Below, in pieces: positions 1 through 10,449 of a stretch of 64,000 nucleotides of DNA. Position 1 is the stretch's first letter. Every line of letters begins with the position of its first letter. The translations under genes were made by a program, and so were the position numbers. Under the pieces are notes generated by a model. The model was not told the origin of the DNA. It saw only the letters and a list, made by a program, of their open reading frames with translations, and ran no database searches. Origin of the DNA: Candidatus Fredericiella danica (GTDB taxonomy: Bacteria > Chloroflexota > Anaerolineae > Caldilineales > Caldilineaceae). The DNA is taken from the NCBI GenBank assembly GCA_016713335.1, contig JADJPH010000006.1, positions 1 through 64,000 of the forward strand, in the 5' to 3' direction.

Positions 1-110
1 CCTCACGGGTTGGTGCTCTGATAGGTTGAATGGTGCTGTGATGGGTCGGATGGTGGTCTCACGGACGGACACGTGATACGAGACACGTGATACGTGATAC
101 GAAACACGCC
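1..110. repeat. Dispersed repeat remnants downstream of the CPBP gene
   Basis: The first 60 bases carry degenerate units around GGTGCTCTGAT and GGATGGTG, related to units at about 36.29 and 36.78 kb and, inverted, at 35.94-36.12 kb. Bases 70-108 hold three to four copies of a short unit of the form ACACGTGATACG. No coding potential is seen. The stretch is cut by the window edge, so its full extent is unknown. Confidence 0.6.
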
Positions 111-1200
111 TCACTTCGCGGCGTTCTGGGCGACTGACACCGCGAGCATCGACACCGTGACCAGCGTCGAGTTGTAGACCGCATGCGTGATCATCGACGT
201 CGTGGTGTTGTAGCGGATGCGAATCAAACCCAGCACCAACCCCAACCCAAATACGATCACCGTCGCAAACGACAACCCATAATTGTTGTGCACCAATGCA
301 AAGAGTACGGAGGTGACCAACAACCCAAAGCGCGGCTGCGCTGCACCCCGAAATAACGGCTCTTCCCCAATCGCAGCCGCCAGCCCAATACTCAAGATCC
401 CCAGCGGCGATGAGAGTAGCGTACCCAGCAAGGTCTCCGTCAATTCGCTGACCTCCTGATCCTCGCCCATCCCCATCGCCCCGGCGATCGCACTCTCCAC
501 AATCATCACTGCAACCACCAGCGCAAACGCCAGACCAATCCCCGACCAGCACCTCGTTCAGCTTTGGCTTCACAATCCCAAGCCGGACCAGACTCTGCCC
601 AAGGCTGCGCCGAGATAGCCAACCCACCCCCACCAGAGCAATCAGGACGAATATGCCTGTCTGCGCCCACAACGCCGCCAGCGACACCGGCGGCATGCCG
701 GTTTCCTGAATTTGCTGCTCCAGACCGGCGGTCATCGTGCCAAGACCAATCCCTACCGTCATCCCCATCATGACCAGCGGCGCCATCGTCAATGACAACG
801 CCACCGCATGCACCGGGTGCCCTGGGTCAATGTCAAGGAAACGGCCGGCAAGCCGCCGCGCCGGTTTTGTCAACAACACCAGACCCAGAATGCTCGGGAT
901 CAGCGTGCCCCAGATCAACCAGGGCCACGAAGTGATCTGCTCCAGCGGATTCGGGTCCATGTTCGCGAAAAGCGACGCAGTCTCCGGCTGAAGGCGCAGC
1001 GCCGTATCCACGAACAGCATGGCAAGACCACCCAGAATACAGAAGCCATACAGAAACCCAACCAGCGTGTAGCTGACCACGACCGGCGTCATGTGCGGGA
1101 TACCGCGCTCGCGCAGGCGTTGGCCCAGGTTGGCAAGCCAGAGGATGAGCAGCAGCGGAGCAAAACTAGCAATAATGCCGAGGATTTGCCACATAGCCAT
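111..1200 (-). CDS. CPBP-family intramembrane metalloprotease, one frameshift
   Basis: Predicted multi-pass membrane protease of the CPBP (Abi/Rce1-like) family. The C-terminal 135 residues hold the family motifs in order: EEPLFRG (EExxxR), FALVHNN with the second conserved His, and THAVYNS (HxxxN/B). Translation upstream on the same strand continues an open hydrophobic protein (starting MAMWQILGIIA) back to ATG at 1200, preceded by a GGAGGG ribosome-binding site at about 1206-1212. The two halves are in different frames and meet near 530-545, so one base is missing there. Restored length is about 363 residues, normal for the family. Substrate is unknown; such proteins act in prenyl-type processing, bacteriocin immunity or regulated proteolysis. 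The family call is firm, the biological role is not. Confidence 0.85.
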
Positions 1201-1355
1201 GTGCGCCCTCCTGCGGCGCAACGAGCACAGGACGATGAGGATTCGCCTGCGCAGCGGTTTGTACCGCTCAGTCTACTGCATGCACACACCCTGGGCAAAG
1301 CCACCCAGCGGGTGAGGACATTTCAACGAGGAATAACTTAAGGCAACAAAGGTGT

Positions 1356-1384
1356 TCGACACCAATCCTTATCCGTGCTATCCT
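1356..1384 (+). promoter_or_regulatory. Candidate sigma-70 promoter ahead of ppk with overlapping dyad
   Basis: TCGACA, 17 nt, TATCCT resembles a -35/-10 pair. The -35 lies in the dyad GGTGTTCGACACC (1351-1363; arms GGTGT/ACACC), which could be an operator. The rest of 1201-1648 shows only unclear Pro/Arg-rich reading frames. Prediction by eye only. Confidence 0.3.
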
Positions 1385-1648
1385 ACCCTGACTTATTCGC
1401 TGGGGCGCGCACACCTGCTGGTTGGCGCCCCTTGCAGCAGGAGATTGTATCAATGGCGCCAGAACCGGTCGCTGCTGTTTCCCCGCCATCGGCTCCGAAC
1501 TTCCGTTGAGGTCGCGACGGCAGTTGTCGAAAAGCCCGCATCACGCACCTCGCGGCGCAGACCGGCGACCCGCGTCCTCGGCGGAATCAACCGTCCCCGG
1601 TCCAAGCGACCGCACCGGTAGGCGCAGCGCAACCGCCGGAGGAACAGG

Positions 1649-3864
1649 GTGATACCAACACCAGCCGCGCCATGTCTACCCCCTACCTGGCATTTCTCCA
1701 GCGCTTCCAGCGGGATCGCACCCTCCCCACCACGCCTGCTGGCGCGACCTGAACCTGATCTGACGCGTATGACGCTGGACCAGCTTTGCAACTCGGAAGA
1801 TGTCTATAACCGCGAACTGAGTTGGCTGGACTTCAACTGGCGCGTCCTGCACGAAGCCGTCGACCAGCGCACCCCGCTACTGGAGCGACTCAAGTTTATC
1901 TCGATCACTTCCAGCAACCTGGATGAATACTTTAGCAAGCGCGTGGGCGGGCTGAAACGCCAGCGCGCGGCGGGCATGGCCAACCTGATGCTCGACGGGT
2001 GGACGCCCGATGTTCAACTCTCCCTGATCGCCCAATCGGTGCGCGATATGGTCGCCGTAGAAAGCGCCTGTCTGCACGAGGATATTCTGCCCGCCCTGGC
2101 CGAACACGGCGTCCGGGTACTCAACTACGCTGAACTGACCGCCCCCCAGAAGGAAAAACTCAAAGCGTACTACCTGAAAGAAGTCTACCGATCCTGACGC
2201 CGTTGGCCGTGGACCCGGGACATCCCTTCCCCTTCATCAGCAACCTGAGCCTGAGCCTGGGGGTGATCCTGCGCGACCAGGCAACCGGCGACATCCAATT
2301 CGCACGCGTCAAGGTGCCACCATCGCGCCCGCGCTGGGTGCCAATCGACAATCCAACGCACTTCGTCCCTATTGAACAGATCATCACGGCCAACCTTGAC
2401 ACTTTGTTCCGCGGGATGGAAGTGCTGGCCGCGTATCCGTTCCGGGTCACACGCAACGCGGACATTGCCCGCAACGAAGAGGAAGCGGACGATCTGCTCG
2501 AAATGATCAGCGAGGAATTGCGCGAACGCCGCTTTGCCCCGGTCGTGCGGCTCGAAGTGGATGAACAGATGCCGTCCGAAATCCTGGCGATCCTCCAAAG
2601 CCAGTTGCATCTGGACAACGACGACGTCTATCACGTGCGCGGGTTGCTGCGCCGCGTCGATCTCTTTGGCCTCGCCGATATCAACCTGCCGCATCTGAAG
2701 TACGAACCGTGGACGCCGCTGATCTTTTCGCGTTTCGCCGGCATCAACTACAAGGGACGACCTGGGGAAATCTTTAACGCCATCCGCCAGAGCGACATCA
2801 TGGTGCATCATCCCTACCATAGCTTCCAGTCCAGCACCCAAATGTTCGTTGAAGCGGCCGCACGGGATCCACAGGTGCTTGCGATCAAGCAGACGCTTTA
2901 CCGCACCAGTGACAACTCTCAGATCATCGCCGCATTAATTGCCGCGGCCGATGTGGGCAAGCAGGTCGCCGTGCTTGTCGAGGTGAAGGCGCGCTTCGAT
3001 GAAGCGAAAAACATCGAGTGGGCCCGCAAACTCGAAGATGCCGGCTGCCATGTTGCCTATGGGCTGGTGGGCTTGAAAACCCACTGCAAAGTCTCCATGG
3101 CCGTCCGCCAGGAAGAGGACGGGCTGCGCGCCTACTATCACATCGGCACAGGCAACTACAATGCCAAGACCGCTGGACTCTACACCGACCTTGGCTTCTT
3201 CAGTTGCGGCGCGGAAATCGGCGCCGATCTGATGGACCTGTTCAATTACCTCACCGGATACAGCGATCAAAGGGACTATCAGAAGTTGTTGGTGGCGCCG
3301 GTCAACATGCGCGACCACTTCATTGAACTCATCGAAGGCGAAATCGCCAATGCGTTGGCCGGCCAACCGGCTCGCATTATCGCCAAAATGAATGCGCTCG
3401 AGGACCCGGCCATCGTCCATAAACTCTATGATGCCAGCCAGGCCGGTGTGGAAATCGACCTGATCGTGCGCGGCAACTGCCGTCTTCGGCCCGGGCTGCC
3501 CGGCATCAGCGACAATATCCGCATCATCAGCATTATCGGTCGCTTCCTGGAGCACTCGCGCATCTTCTACTTCGCCAACGGGGGCTCACCGCGCTACTAC
3601 ATTGGCAGCGGCGATTGGATGCGGCGAAACCTGAGCGCACGCGTCGAAGCGGCGGTGCCAATTGACGATCTGCGGCTCCAGGAGTACCTCTGGTTCATCC
3701 TGCAGTCGTCGCTGGACGACCATCGTCACGCGTGGGAGATGCTGCCGGATGGCCGCTATCGCCAGCGATTGCCCTCGGTGGGTGACACCGCACTCGAATC
3801 CGGTGGGGTGCAGAACTACTTCATGCAATATACTCGGATGACTTCAGCCGCCATCAGCGCCTGA
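1649..3864 (+). CDS. ppk: Polyphosphate kinase 1, one frameshift
   Basis: Makes inorganic polyphosphate from ATP, reversibly. The N-terminal domain begins YNRELSWLDFNWRVLHEA; the catalytic domain carries the PPK1 signature blocks HHPYHSFQSS, KTHCK (the phospho-accepting His codon at about 3082) and FLEHSRIFYFANGG (second conserved His, about 3553). The frame breaks near 2188: the family sequence VYPILTPLAVDPGHPFPF is recovered if the CC in CTACCGATCC is read as CCC, a typical homopolymer error. The start is uncertain. ATG 1649 gives a low-complexity leader and ATG 1769 (MTLDQL) is also possible; a second reading frame at 1672 (MSTPYLAFLQRF) suggests another indel in the leader. Followed 21 nt later by the glycosyltransferase. 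Restored length is about 700-740 residues, as usual for the family. Confidence 0.93.
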
Positions 3865-3885
3865 GACAACGCACCGCCGCCAACC

Positions 3886-6420
3886 ATGTTCTCGGTCCGC
3901 AATCTAATCTGGACGACAATTGCAGCACTGTTGATCGCGCACGTCGTTCTCCTGAGCGCGGCGCCCCTGGAACTACGCACCGTTGCGGCGCTCTGCATCG
4001 CGGCCTACATTCCAGGATTTCTCCTCATCCGCTGGCTTGATTTGCCACCGTTCAGGGCCCGGCTTCCGGCGCTGACCGCAACCGTCGCAGCCGGCATCGC
4101 GGTGCAAACCTGGTTAACGCTGTTCGCGCTCTATGCACCGGGTGCGCTCTCACGCACCCGCCTGCTCGTGGTTTTCGACCTCTTCACGGTGACACTGCTC
4201 CTGCTCATTCTGTGGTCGCACCGGCGCAAGCCGAAGGCGCCAATTGCCGGGCCTGTTGAGCAATTGGACCAACCGCGCACGGCCACGCACGCCAATTCCT
4301 CGGCACGCATCGTCGTCATAGCCGGTGCGCTGCTCCTCCTCACCATTGCGGTCTATTTCCGGTTTGCCGACCTGGGCGCCGCGCAGTTTCAGGGCGATGA
4401 AGCCACCGCCATCGTCTATGCCGCGGCGGTTGCGCAGGGCCATGAAGAGGTCATCTTCCAACATCGCCGCGGCCCGGTCGATATCCTGATTCCGGCCAGC
4501 ACGATGGTCTTGACGGGCGCCGCCAATGAGGCTGCGCTGCGGCTGCCGTTTGCCGTAGCTGCCCTTGCCGGCGTTGCCGCAATCTTCCTGCTGGGGGGTC
4601 TGCTCTTTGGTGGTCTGGCCGGCTGGCTGGCCGCACTGCTCGCCGCATTCGACGGCTACCTGGTCGGCTTCGGCCGCGTCATGCACTATGAAAGCGTCGT
4701 GGTGCTGACCGCGGCGCTGGGCGTCTATGTGCTCTATCAGTTGCTTCAAGACCAGAAGGCAGCGGCTGCAACTACGCCCGGCAAGATCAGGCGCGCCCTG
4801 CTGCTCACGGCGCTCCTGCTGGCAACGGGCATGGCGGCGCACTACGACGGCGCGGCCGCGCTGATCCCGGCCGGGTACCTGCTCTGGCGGCTGTGGCGCA
4901 CCGGACTCAGGGGCAGGGCGTTTGTGCACGTGCTCTGGTTGCCGGTCGCGGGCGCCGCCGTCCTGCTGCTCTCATTCTATACACCTTACCTGGTGAACCC
5001 TTACTTTCGAGAGACGCTCGAATTCTACACCGGCACACTCGCCGGCGCGCCGACAGACGCACGGACCGTCAACCACGTGGCAATGCTTGCCGAAAGTCTG
5101 CTGCTCTATAATGGCGGTCTGAAAACGGTGCTGATGATCGGCGCACCGGCGTGCGGGTTGATCCTGCTCTTCTGGCAGCAGCCACGGCGGCGCTTCCGGC
5201 TGCTGGCAATCTTCGCGGCCTTTGTGTTTCTGACCTTGCTACTGACCGCATACATCCCGCTCACCGGCCTGGCCGACTGGATCCCTTTTTTCTGCGCCGT
5301 GCTGGTAGTCGGTGCGGTGGCGGCGCCACGCCAGACCGACGCAGAACGGGTGCTCTGGCTCTGGCTCCTGCTGCCGTTCTTTGTCGCCATGTTCGTTGTT
5401 CAGCAGCCAGGTCTCCATTTCTATTTCTTCGTGACGCCCTGGCTGCTGCTGACCGGTTGGCTGCTCGACCGGTTGTACCGCTGGGTGCAGGTGCGCAGTG
5501 GGCAACCGCTGGCAGCCGGCGCAGGCATCGCCCTGCTCATCGCCAGCGCGGTGGTCTTCGGCGTACACGCGTACCGCTTTTCATCGACCCGGCCGAACTT
5601 GCCCAGAATTACCAGCGCAACTTCGCACCGCCCGCCTGGTGGCCGGCCGATAGGTATGGCAATTCACAGTTGCTCTATGGCATTCCCCACCGGGAAGGCT
5701 GGAAGACGATCGGCGCGCTCTATGCTGCAGGCGCGCTCACCGGTAGCTACAACGCCAATATTGACCGGTGGGCGGTGGACTGGTATACGCGCGGCGCCGA
5801 ATATTGCCGCGACAACCCGGACCAGATCGTGATTGAGTTGGCAACGCGCGGCGACCAGGCTGCCGCCATGCTCGAAGACGCCGGTAGCGGCTATGCCGTC
5901 TGGGGCGTGGTCGAAGTTGAAGGCAGACCCGTGCTGCATGTCTATCGCAGAAATGTTAGCGGCGCACCGTGGGTTGCTGACGCCGCTGACGACGAACGGC
6001 CATTTGACGAGATGCTCTCAGGCGCGAGGAGGATGGCGCTGACACCGCGCGTGATCCTGCCGATGACCCCAGCCAACCTACAATTTGGGACTGAACTAGT
6101 CATGACAGGTTACGCGATCCAAAATCCTGGTGACAACGGTCAGAACCTGGCTTTGACCGCGGCATGGACTGCGCAAGCGCGGCCACAGCAGAACTACCAG
6201 ATCCGAATCGAGTTGGTCGACGCCAACGGCAAGGTGGTGGGGCAACGTACGACGGACCCTAAGTTGTCAGGCGGGGCCAACCACTGAGTGGAAGCAAGGC
6301 AAGCAAGCCGAGGGCTACTACCGGATCCCGTTCTCTAGCGTCGGTAGGCGAGGGGAGTATACGGTGCAAGCCAGCCTTGTCGACGCCAATGGGACGATCA
6401 TTGGAAAGTGGCGCCGCTAA
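3886..6420 (+). CDS. GT-C fold (PMT/ArnT-like) membrane glycosyltransferase, two frameshifts
   Basis: Predicted polyprenyl-phosphate-sugar-dependent glycosyltransferase of the dolichyl-P-mannose mannosyltransferase superfamily. About 11-13 hydrophobic segments are seen, and the first large loop carries FQGDEA, the place where GT-C enzymes keep the acidic catalytic pair. Reading breaks near 5575-5585 (TACCGCTTTTCATC, one base missing) and again near 6270-6285. The restored C-terminal region (LFIDPAELAQNYQRNF onward) is a soluble periplasmic domain that ends ANGTIIGKWRR at the TAA of 6418-6420. Total is about 840 residues. It lies directly downstream of ppk without an obvious ribosome-binding site. 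Acceptor (protein, lipid or polysaccharide) cannot be told from sequence. Confidence 0.8.
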
Positions 6421-6438
6421 CCAGGGTCACCATCCAAT

Positions 6439-6468
6439 AAAAACGGGGCGGTATCGCCCGCCCGTTTT
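6439..6468. terminator. Bidirectional intrinsic terminator
   Basis: Stem AAAACGGG / CCCGTTTT around a G+C-rich centre, with A and T runs on both sides, sits between the convergent glycosyltransferase and mdh genes. It can act on either strand. Confidence 0.75.
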
Positions 6469-6473
6469 CGAAA

Positions 6474-7460
6474 TCAACAAGCCAGCATGTCTTCCACGCC
6501 GGCGCGCTCTTCCAGGAGTTCTTCGCCGGTCTTCTGGATCATCAGCTTGTCGTACTCGCTCAACGCCAGCCCCTCAACGATTGAGTACTTGCCATTCTTG
6601 ACCGTCACCGGATAGCCAAAAATGACCCCTTCCGGTGCGCCATAGGCGCCGGTGCTCGGAATCGCCATGCTCACCCAGTCGCCTTCCGGCGTGCCATGAT
6701 ACCAGTTCTGGACATGGTTGATGGCGGCATTGGCTGCGCTGGCGGCGCTGCTCTGACCACGCGCTTCGATGATGGCGGCGCCGCGCTTCTGCACCGTCGG
6801 GATGAAGGTCTCCTTGATCCAGGCATCGTCGTCGATCACGGCGGCGGCATTCGTGCCGTTGATCTCGGCATGGTATGCATCCGGATATTGGGTGGCGCTG
6901 TGGTTGCCCCAGATGGTCATCTTCGTGACGGCGGTGACCGGGACATGAGCCTTTGCGGCCAATTGGAACTTGGCGCGGTTGTGGTCGAGGCGCGTCATGG
7001 CGGTGAAGCGCTCGGCGGGCACATCGGGGGCGCTGCGCATGGCGATCATCGCATTGGTGTTGGCCGGGTTGCCGACCACCAACACCCGCACGTCCGAGGC
7101 GGCGTTTTCGTTGATCGCTTTACCCTGCACCGTAAAAATCGCGCCGTTTGCACTCAGCAGATCCTTGCGCTCCATGCCCTTGCTGCGGGGGCGGGCGCCG
7201 ACCAACAGCCCCCAGTTGATGTCCTGGAACGCACGGTTGGGGTCATCGGTGAGGACCATGTCGGCCAGCAGCGGGAACGCACAGTCGACCAGTTCCATGG
7301 CCACGCCTTCGAGCGCCTTCATGGCCGGGGAGATTTCAAGCATCTGTAGGATCACAGGCTGCTTGGGGCCAAAGAGGTCGCCGTTGGCGATGCGAAAAAG
7401 TAGCGCGTAGCCGATGTTGCCTGCGGCGCCGGTGACGGCGACGCGGATGGGAGTGGTCAT
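6474..7460 (-). CDS. mdh: Malate dehydrogenase (cytosolic/MDH type 2)
   Basis: NAD-dependent malate/oxaloacetate interconversion in the TCA cycle. The 328-residue protein starts MTTPIRVAVTGAAGNIGYAL, with the Rossmann glycine motif GAAGNIG. The active-site blocks TRLDHNRA and WGNHSATQYPD give the conserved Arg-Asp-His arrangement of the type-2 MDH family (eukaryotic cytosolic-like, as in Thermus and many high-G+C bacteria). It is preceded by AGGAGGT at about 7467-7473. Single gene, apparently monocistronic, reading away from the FG-GAP protein gene and converging on the glycosyltransferase. No anomalies. Confidence 0.96.
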   Translation of the reverse strand: MTTPIRVAVTGAAGNIGYALLFRIANGDLFGPKQPVILQMLEISPAMKALEGVAMELVDCAFPLLADMVLTDDPNRAFQDINWGLLVGARPRSKGMERKDLLSANGAIFTVQGKAINENAASDVRVLVVGNPANTNAMIAMRSAPDVPAERFTAMTRLDHNRAKFQLAAKAHVPVTAVTKMTIWGNHSATQYPDAYHAEINGTNAAAVIDDDAWIKETFIPTVQKRGAAIIEARGQSSAASAANAAINHVQNWYHGTPEGDWVSMAIPSTGAYGAPEGVIFGYPVTVKNGKYSIVEGLALSEYDKLMIQKTGEELLEERAGVEDMLAC

Positions 7461-7620
7461 AGGGTTACCTCCTGAATGTAAATGTTTCGTTAGAAAACAA
7501 TAGAGTTTTCCGGATCAATGCGGGAATCGCCCCTGGCGCACGATCATTGATCGTGGGAGATGCAACAGGACAGTTGCTATCGGGTGTCATAAATGCTGCG
7601 CCCGCATGGAACATCATACT

Positions 7621-7648
7621 TTGGCTGCACGTTCGTTGCATGTACAAT
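7621..7648 (+). promoter_or_regulatory. Candidate promoter in the mdh/FG-GAP intergenic region
   Basis: TTGGCT, 16 nt, TACAAT on the plus strand, about 215 nt before the start of the secreted repeat protein. The remaining 7461-7863 gap holds the mdh leader and no gene I can support. Confidence 0.3.
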
Positions 7649-7863
7649 GAAGCAGTTTTGCGTCACCCGCCAGGCGCCGCAACGCGTTGTCTAGGATACC
7701 GCGATTTGGCGGATTGAGCAACGTGTCAGGGTCGTTTGTGCGGTGTAAGATGCGGCGTGCCTTGCTGTGCGCCCGATCAAACCGTCGAAGCCCGGCACAC
7801 AAAGGCGCCGCTTTTCAGGCAGCGCCCTCACTATATTTTTGTCGTGCAAGGAGTCAATCAGCT

Positions 7864-10029
7864 ATGAACTCAACCGTCCAACACAGAACCCGCAACCTTG
7901 TCTTGCTGGCTGCGCTGTTGCTCGCGATCCTGCCCGGTCTCGCGAACGTCCAGACTGCGCAGGCCGAAGGCCGCCACATTTCCAGCCCCAACGAGCCGAG
8001 CGCCGACGCCGGCGGCGAGATTGTCTATGTGGACAACACCGGCGTCATCCGCGTGCTAGACCCATACTGGGAAGGCAGCCCCTCCACCACAAAGCAGGTG
8101 CAGTGGTTTAGCCCGATCAGCGGATTCCGCAACGTGGCACTTGGCGATTTCGACAACGACAAGGATCTGGAGATCGTCGGCATCACCGGGACCGATGACG
8201 CCACCAGTTTTATCTACGTATACGACCCGGTGGTCGCCAAGGGTGCCGGCGTCCCCGACAAGATCAACGGGATCCCCTGGAAACGCATGGCGGTCATCGA
8301 CCTGCCTGCCGCACCGATCGCCGTGGCCGCGGGCAACTTCGACCCCAACGTGCCGGGTGACGAAATTTTTGTGGTGCGCAATGTGGCCGCAAGCGACAGC
8401 ACCGATGATGAGACCGTCGGCGTCATCTACAAGCAGACGAACACGAGCACACCGGATGGCACGTCCTGGACGATTCACTTCACCCGCACATTTGAGAACG
8501 ACTACGAACGCATCGCCGTCGGCAACGCGGACGGCAAGGGCGGCGACGAGCTGGTCCTGATCGAAGACAGCGTAAAAATTGAAGCCTTCCAGCCGGATCA
8601 GGGTTTCAAACGGATCCTGGAGCATGGCAGCGATTGCCGGCCCCCCAAAGATGCGGCATTCGCCAAGTACTTCGGCGGGACGACGCCCGAGTTGATGATG
8701 GTGCGCAAACAGCGCTGCAGCGGTTCGGGCAAACAGGAAGCGCTCGCCTATTTCCCGTGGGATGGGACCGCCGGCCAGTATGTTGAGAATGCCAGTCCAA
8801 TCGCGTACTTTGATCCCGAACCGGGTACGATCTTTACCGGCGACATCAACGGCTCCGGCGACGACGAGGCCTTCCTGATTCGCAAGGGTGAAGGCGTTGC
8901 GGAAGCCAAACGCTTCTTCGTGCGTGGCGCGGGCAACGACGGTATCTTTCAGGAATTCTTCGACGGCCTGACCCTCGATTCCGACGACGGCTACCGGGAG
9001 GGCGCGGCAGGGGACATCGACGGCGACGGTAAGGCGGAGCCGGTTCTCATCCGCGACAACAATATTCGCTACTTCCCCGACGCCCATACTTCGGCGATTG
9101 CCATCAATGTTCCGGTCGCCACCGACAAGCGGTCGATTGCGATCGGTGACCTGGACCGCGGGGGTTTCATCTCCGGTCCCGCCTTTGGCGCCAGCGTCAG
9201 CAAATTAGATCTGACGGTCAAGTGGGGCTACATCACCACCGGCAGTTTCACGATCAAGAATGTTGCCACGGAATCAGGAATTCCATTTGTGCTCACGGTC
9301 GATGGTGCGCCAACCTGGCTGACCGTCACCCCCGTCTTTGGCACTGCGCCGGGTGTCAGCCAGGGTGCGCTGACCGTGAACTACACACTCGATGCCAGAG
9401 CGCTTTCACCGGGACCTTACGTGACGAATCTGCAGTTCACAGCCAACGATTCAAGCGTGACAAACAGCCCGTATCGCATTCCCGTCAACGTCCAGGTGAC
9501 GATCCCGACGCTGGCAGCAACGCCAAACGGTGTGCAACTGGTCTTGCCTTCGTGCCAGACGACGGGTGAAATCCAACTCGACTTTGCGGTGACCGGAATT
9601 TTGGGCAATGCCGTGACTGCCCAGATCCAGGGTGCGGGAGCAATGCGCGGTGCGACCCTGGTCGGCGACATTGCCGATCCGACCTTCACTGACCAGGGAG
9701 TGATCCTGCGTGACATTGCGGGCAACGAGGCTATCATCGATTCATTGGCAACGGCAACACGGTCGATGGATGATACGCCGGCGTCAATTACAGACGCCAT
9801 CACCCTACCTGTCACGGCTGCGCCGTGGATTACCGCCTTTACAGCGGTCACGACCACCACGCCGACGACAATGACGGTCACGATCAGCCCGACGCTGCGC
9901 TTGAGCGACAACAACTCGGCATCGATGATACTGACCGCCAATGAGTTCGGCCAACCCGCCAATCGCTTCTATCCGATCGGGCTACGGTGTGTGACGAGCG
10001 CGAACTATCTCCCAAGGCTGGCCAAGTAA
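7864..10029 (+). CDS. Secreted FG-GAP/VCBS repeat protein with a BACON-like domain
   Basis: Function not known; an exported, probably cell-surface protein of 721 residues. The start is ATG 7864 with AAGGAG 11 nt upstream, which gives a clean signal peptide (charged N-terminus, hydrophobic LLAALLLAILPGLA, cleavage near AQAEG). Residues about 50-440 contain at least five Ca-binding-type beta-propeller repeats, such as LGDFDNDKDLEIVG, TGDINGSGDDEAFL and GDIDGDGKAEPVLI. Residues about 460-560 (SKLDLTVKWGYITTGSFTI, then APTWLTVTP) look like a BACON/Ig-type adhesive domain, followed by a further beta-rich region. No anchor or sorting motif is seen. It is followed by a strong terminator, so it is probably monocistronic. 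Confidence 0.85.
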   Translation: MNSTVQHRTRNLVLLAALLLAILPGLANVQTAQAEGRHISSPNEPSADAGGEIVYVDNTGVIRVLDPYWEGSPSTTKQVQWFSPISGFRNVALGDFDNDKDLEIVGITGTDDATSFIYVYDPVVAKGAGVPDKINGIPWKRMAVIDLPAAPIAVAAGNFDPNVPGDEIFVVRNVAASDSTDDETVGVIYKQTNTSTPDGTSWTIHFTRTFENDYERIAVGNADGKGGDELVLIEDSVKIEAFQPDQGFKRILEHGSDCRPPKDAAFAKYFGGTTPELMMVRKQRCSGSGKQEALAYFPWDGTAGQYVENASPIAYFDPEPGTIFTGDINGSGDDEAFLIRKGEGVAEAKRFFVRGAGNDGIFQEFFDGLTLDSDDGYREGAAGDIDGDGKAEPVLIRDNNIRYFPDAHTSAIAINVPVATDKRSIAIGDLDRGGFISGPAFGASVSKLDLTVKWGYITTGSFTIKNVATESGIPFVLTVDGAPTWLTVTPVFGTAPGVSQGALTVNYTLDARALSPGPYVTNLQFTANDSSVTNSPYRIPVNVQVTIPTLAATPNGVQLVLPSCQTTGEIQLDFAVTGILGNAVTAQIQGAGAMRGATLVGDIADPTFTDQGVILRDIAGNEAIIDSLATATRSMDDTPASITDAITLPVTAAPWITAFTAVTTTTPTTMTVTISPTLRLSDNNSASMILTANEFGQPANRFYPIGLRCVTSANYLPRLAK

Positions 10030-10061
10030 ACAAACCGGCAGAACCCCCTGACGAACGTTAG

Positions 10062-10108
10062 AAACGCCGTCCAGGAAGCACACCGCCTTCCTGGAAGGCG
10101 TTTTCTTT
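10062..10108 (+). terminator. Intrinsic terminator of the FG-GAP protein gene
   Basis: Long stem-loop: arms AACGCC-TCCAGGAAG and CTTCCTGGA-GGCGTT around a short loop, followed by TTTTCTTT. Confidence 0.85.
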
Positions 10109-10123
10109 AGCCCCGCCCGGAGA

Positions 10124-10373
10124 CACTACAACGGATTTCAGACCGGAACGGATTTGGGGGTCCTCGCGGGTGACAGACCGTGCGTCGCACTGGCGCAGAT
10201 CCCCACGCCGGACCGCACAACCTGTCGCCAGTGCGTCGCACTTAGCTCATCAGTCTCCCCCACACCGTCTCGTGCGATGCACTGGCGAAACCTTGCGCTG
10301 TCAATTACGTCTCCTGCGCCAGTGCAACGCACGAGACTCCCGCCACGCAGGACCCCGAAAACCGTTGTAGTGC
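10124..10373. repeat. MITE-like nested inverted-repeat element, about 250 bp
   Basis: The ends are inverted copies of CACTACAACGG (10124-10134 and 10362-10372), extended by TTT/AAA inside. Within are four alternately inverted copies of a 16-mer: GTGCGTCGCACTGGCG (10180), its inverted form (10226-10241), GTGCGATGCACTGGCG (10272) and an inverted form (10317-10332). The inner pair extends to 21 bp with GTCTC/GAGAC. No ORF and no clear target duplication. Looks like a non-autonomous mobile element or composite palindromic repeat. Confidence 0.6.
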
Positions 10374-10449
10374 TGTTTTGCCCCATCACTCCGTGTTCCT
10401 TGACGCCGGGACGCCGGAACGGTAAGATGAAGCAGGAGGAATCATCGCA

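Noticed and set aside
8056..9087. Minus-strand open frame inside the FG-GAP gene
   Set aside because: The plus-strand protein has a signal peptide and FG-GAP repeats; the opposite frame has no recognisable motif.
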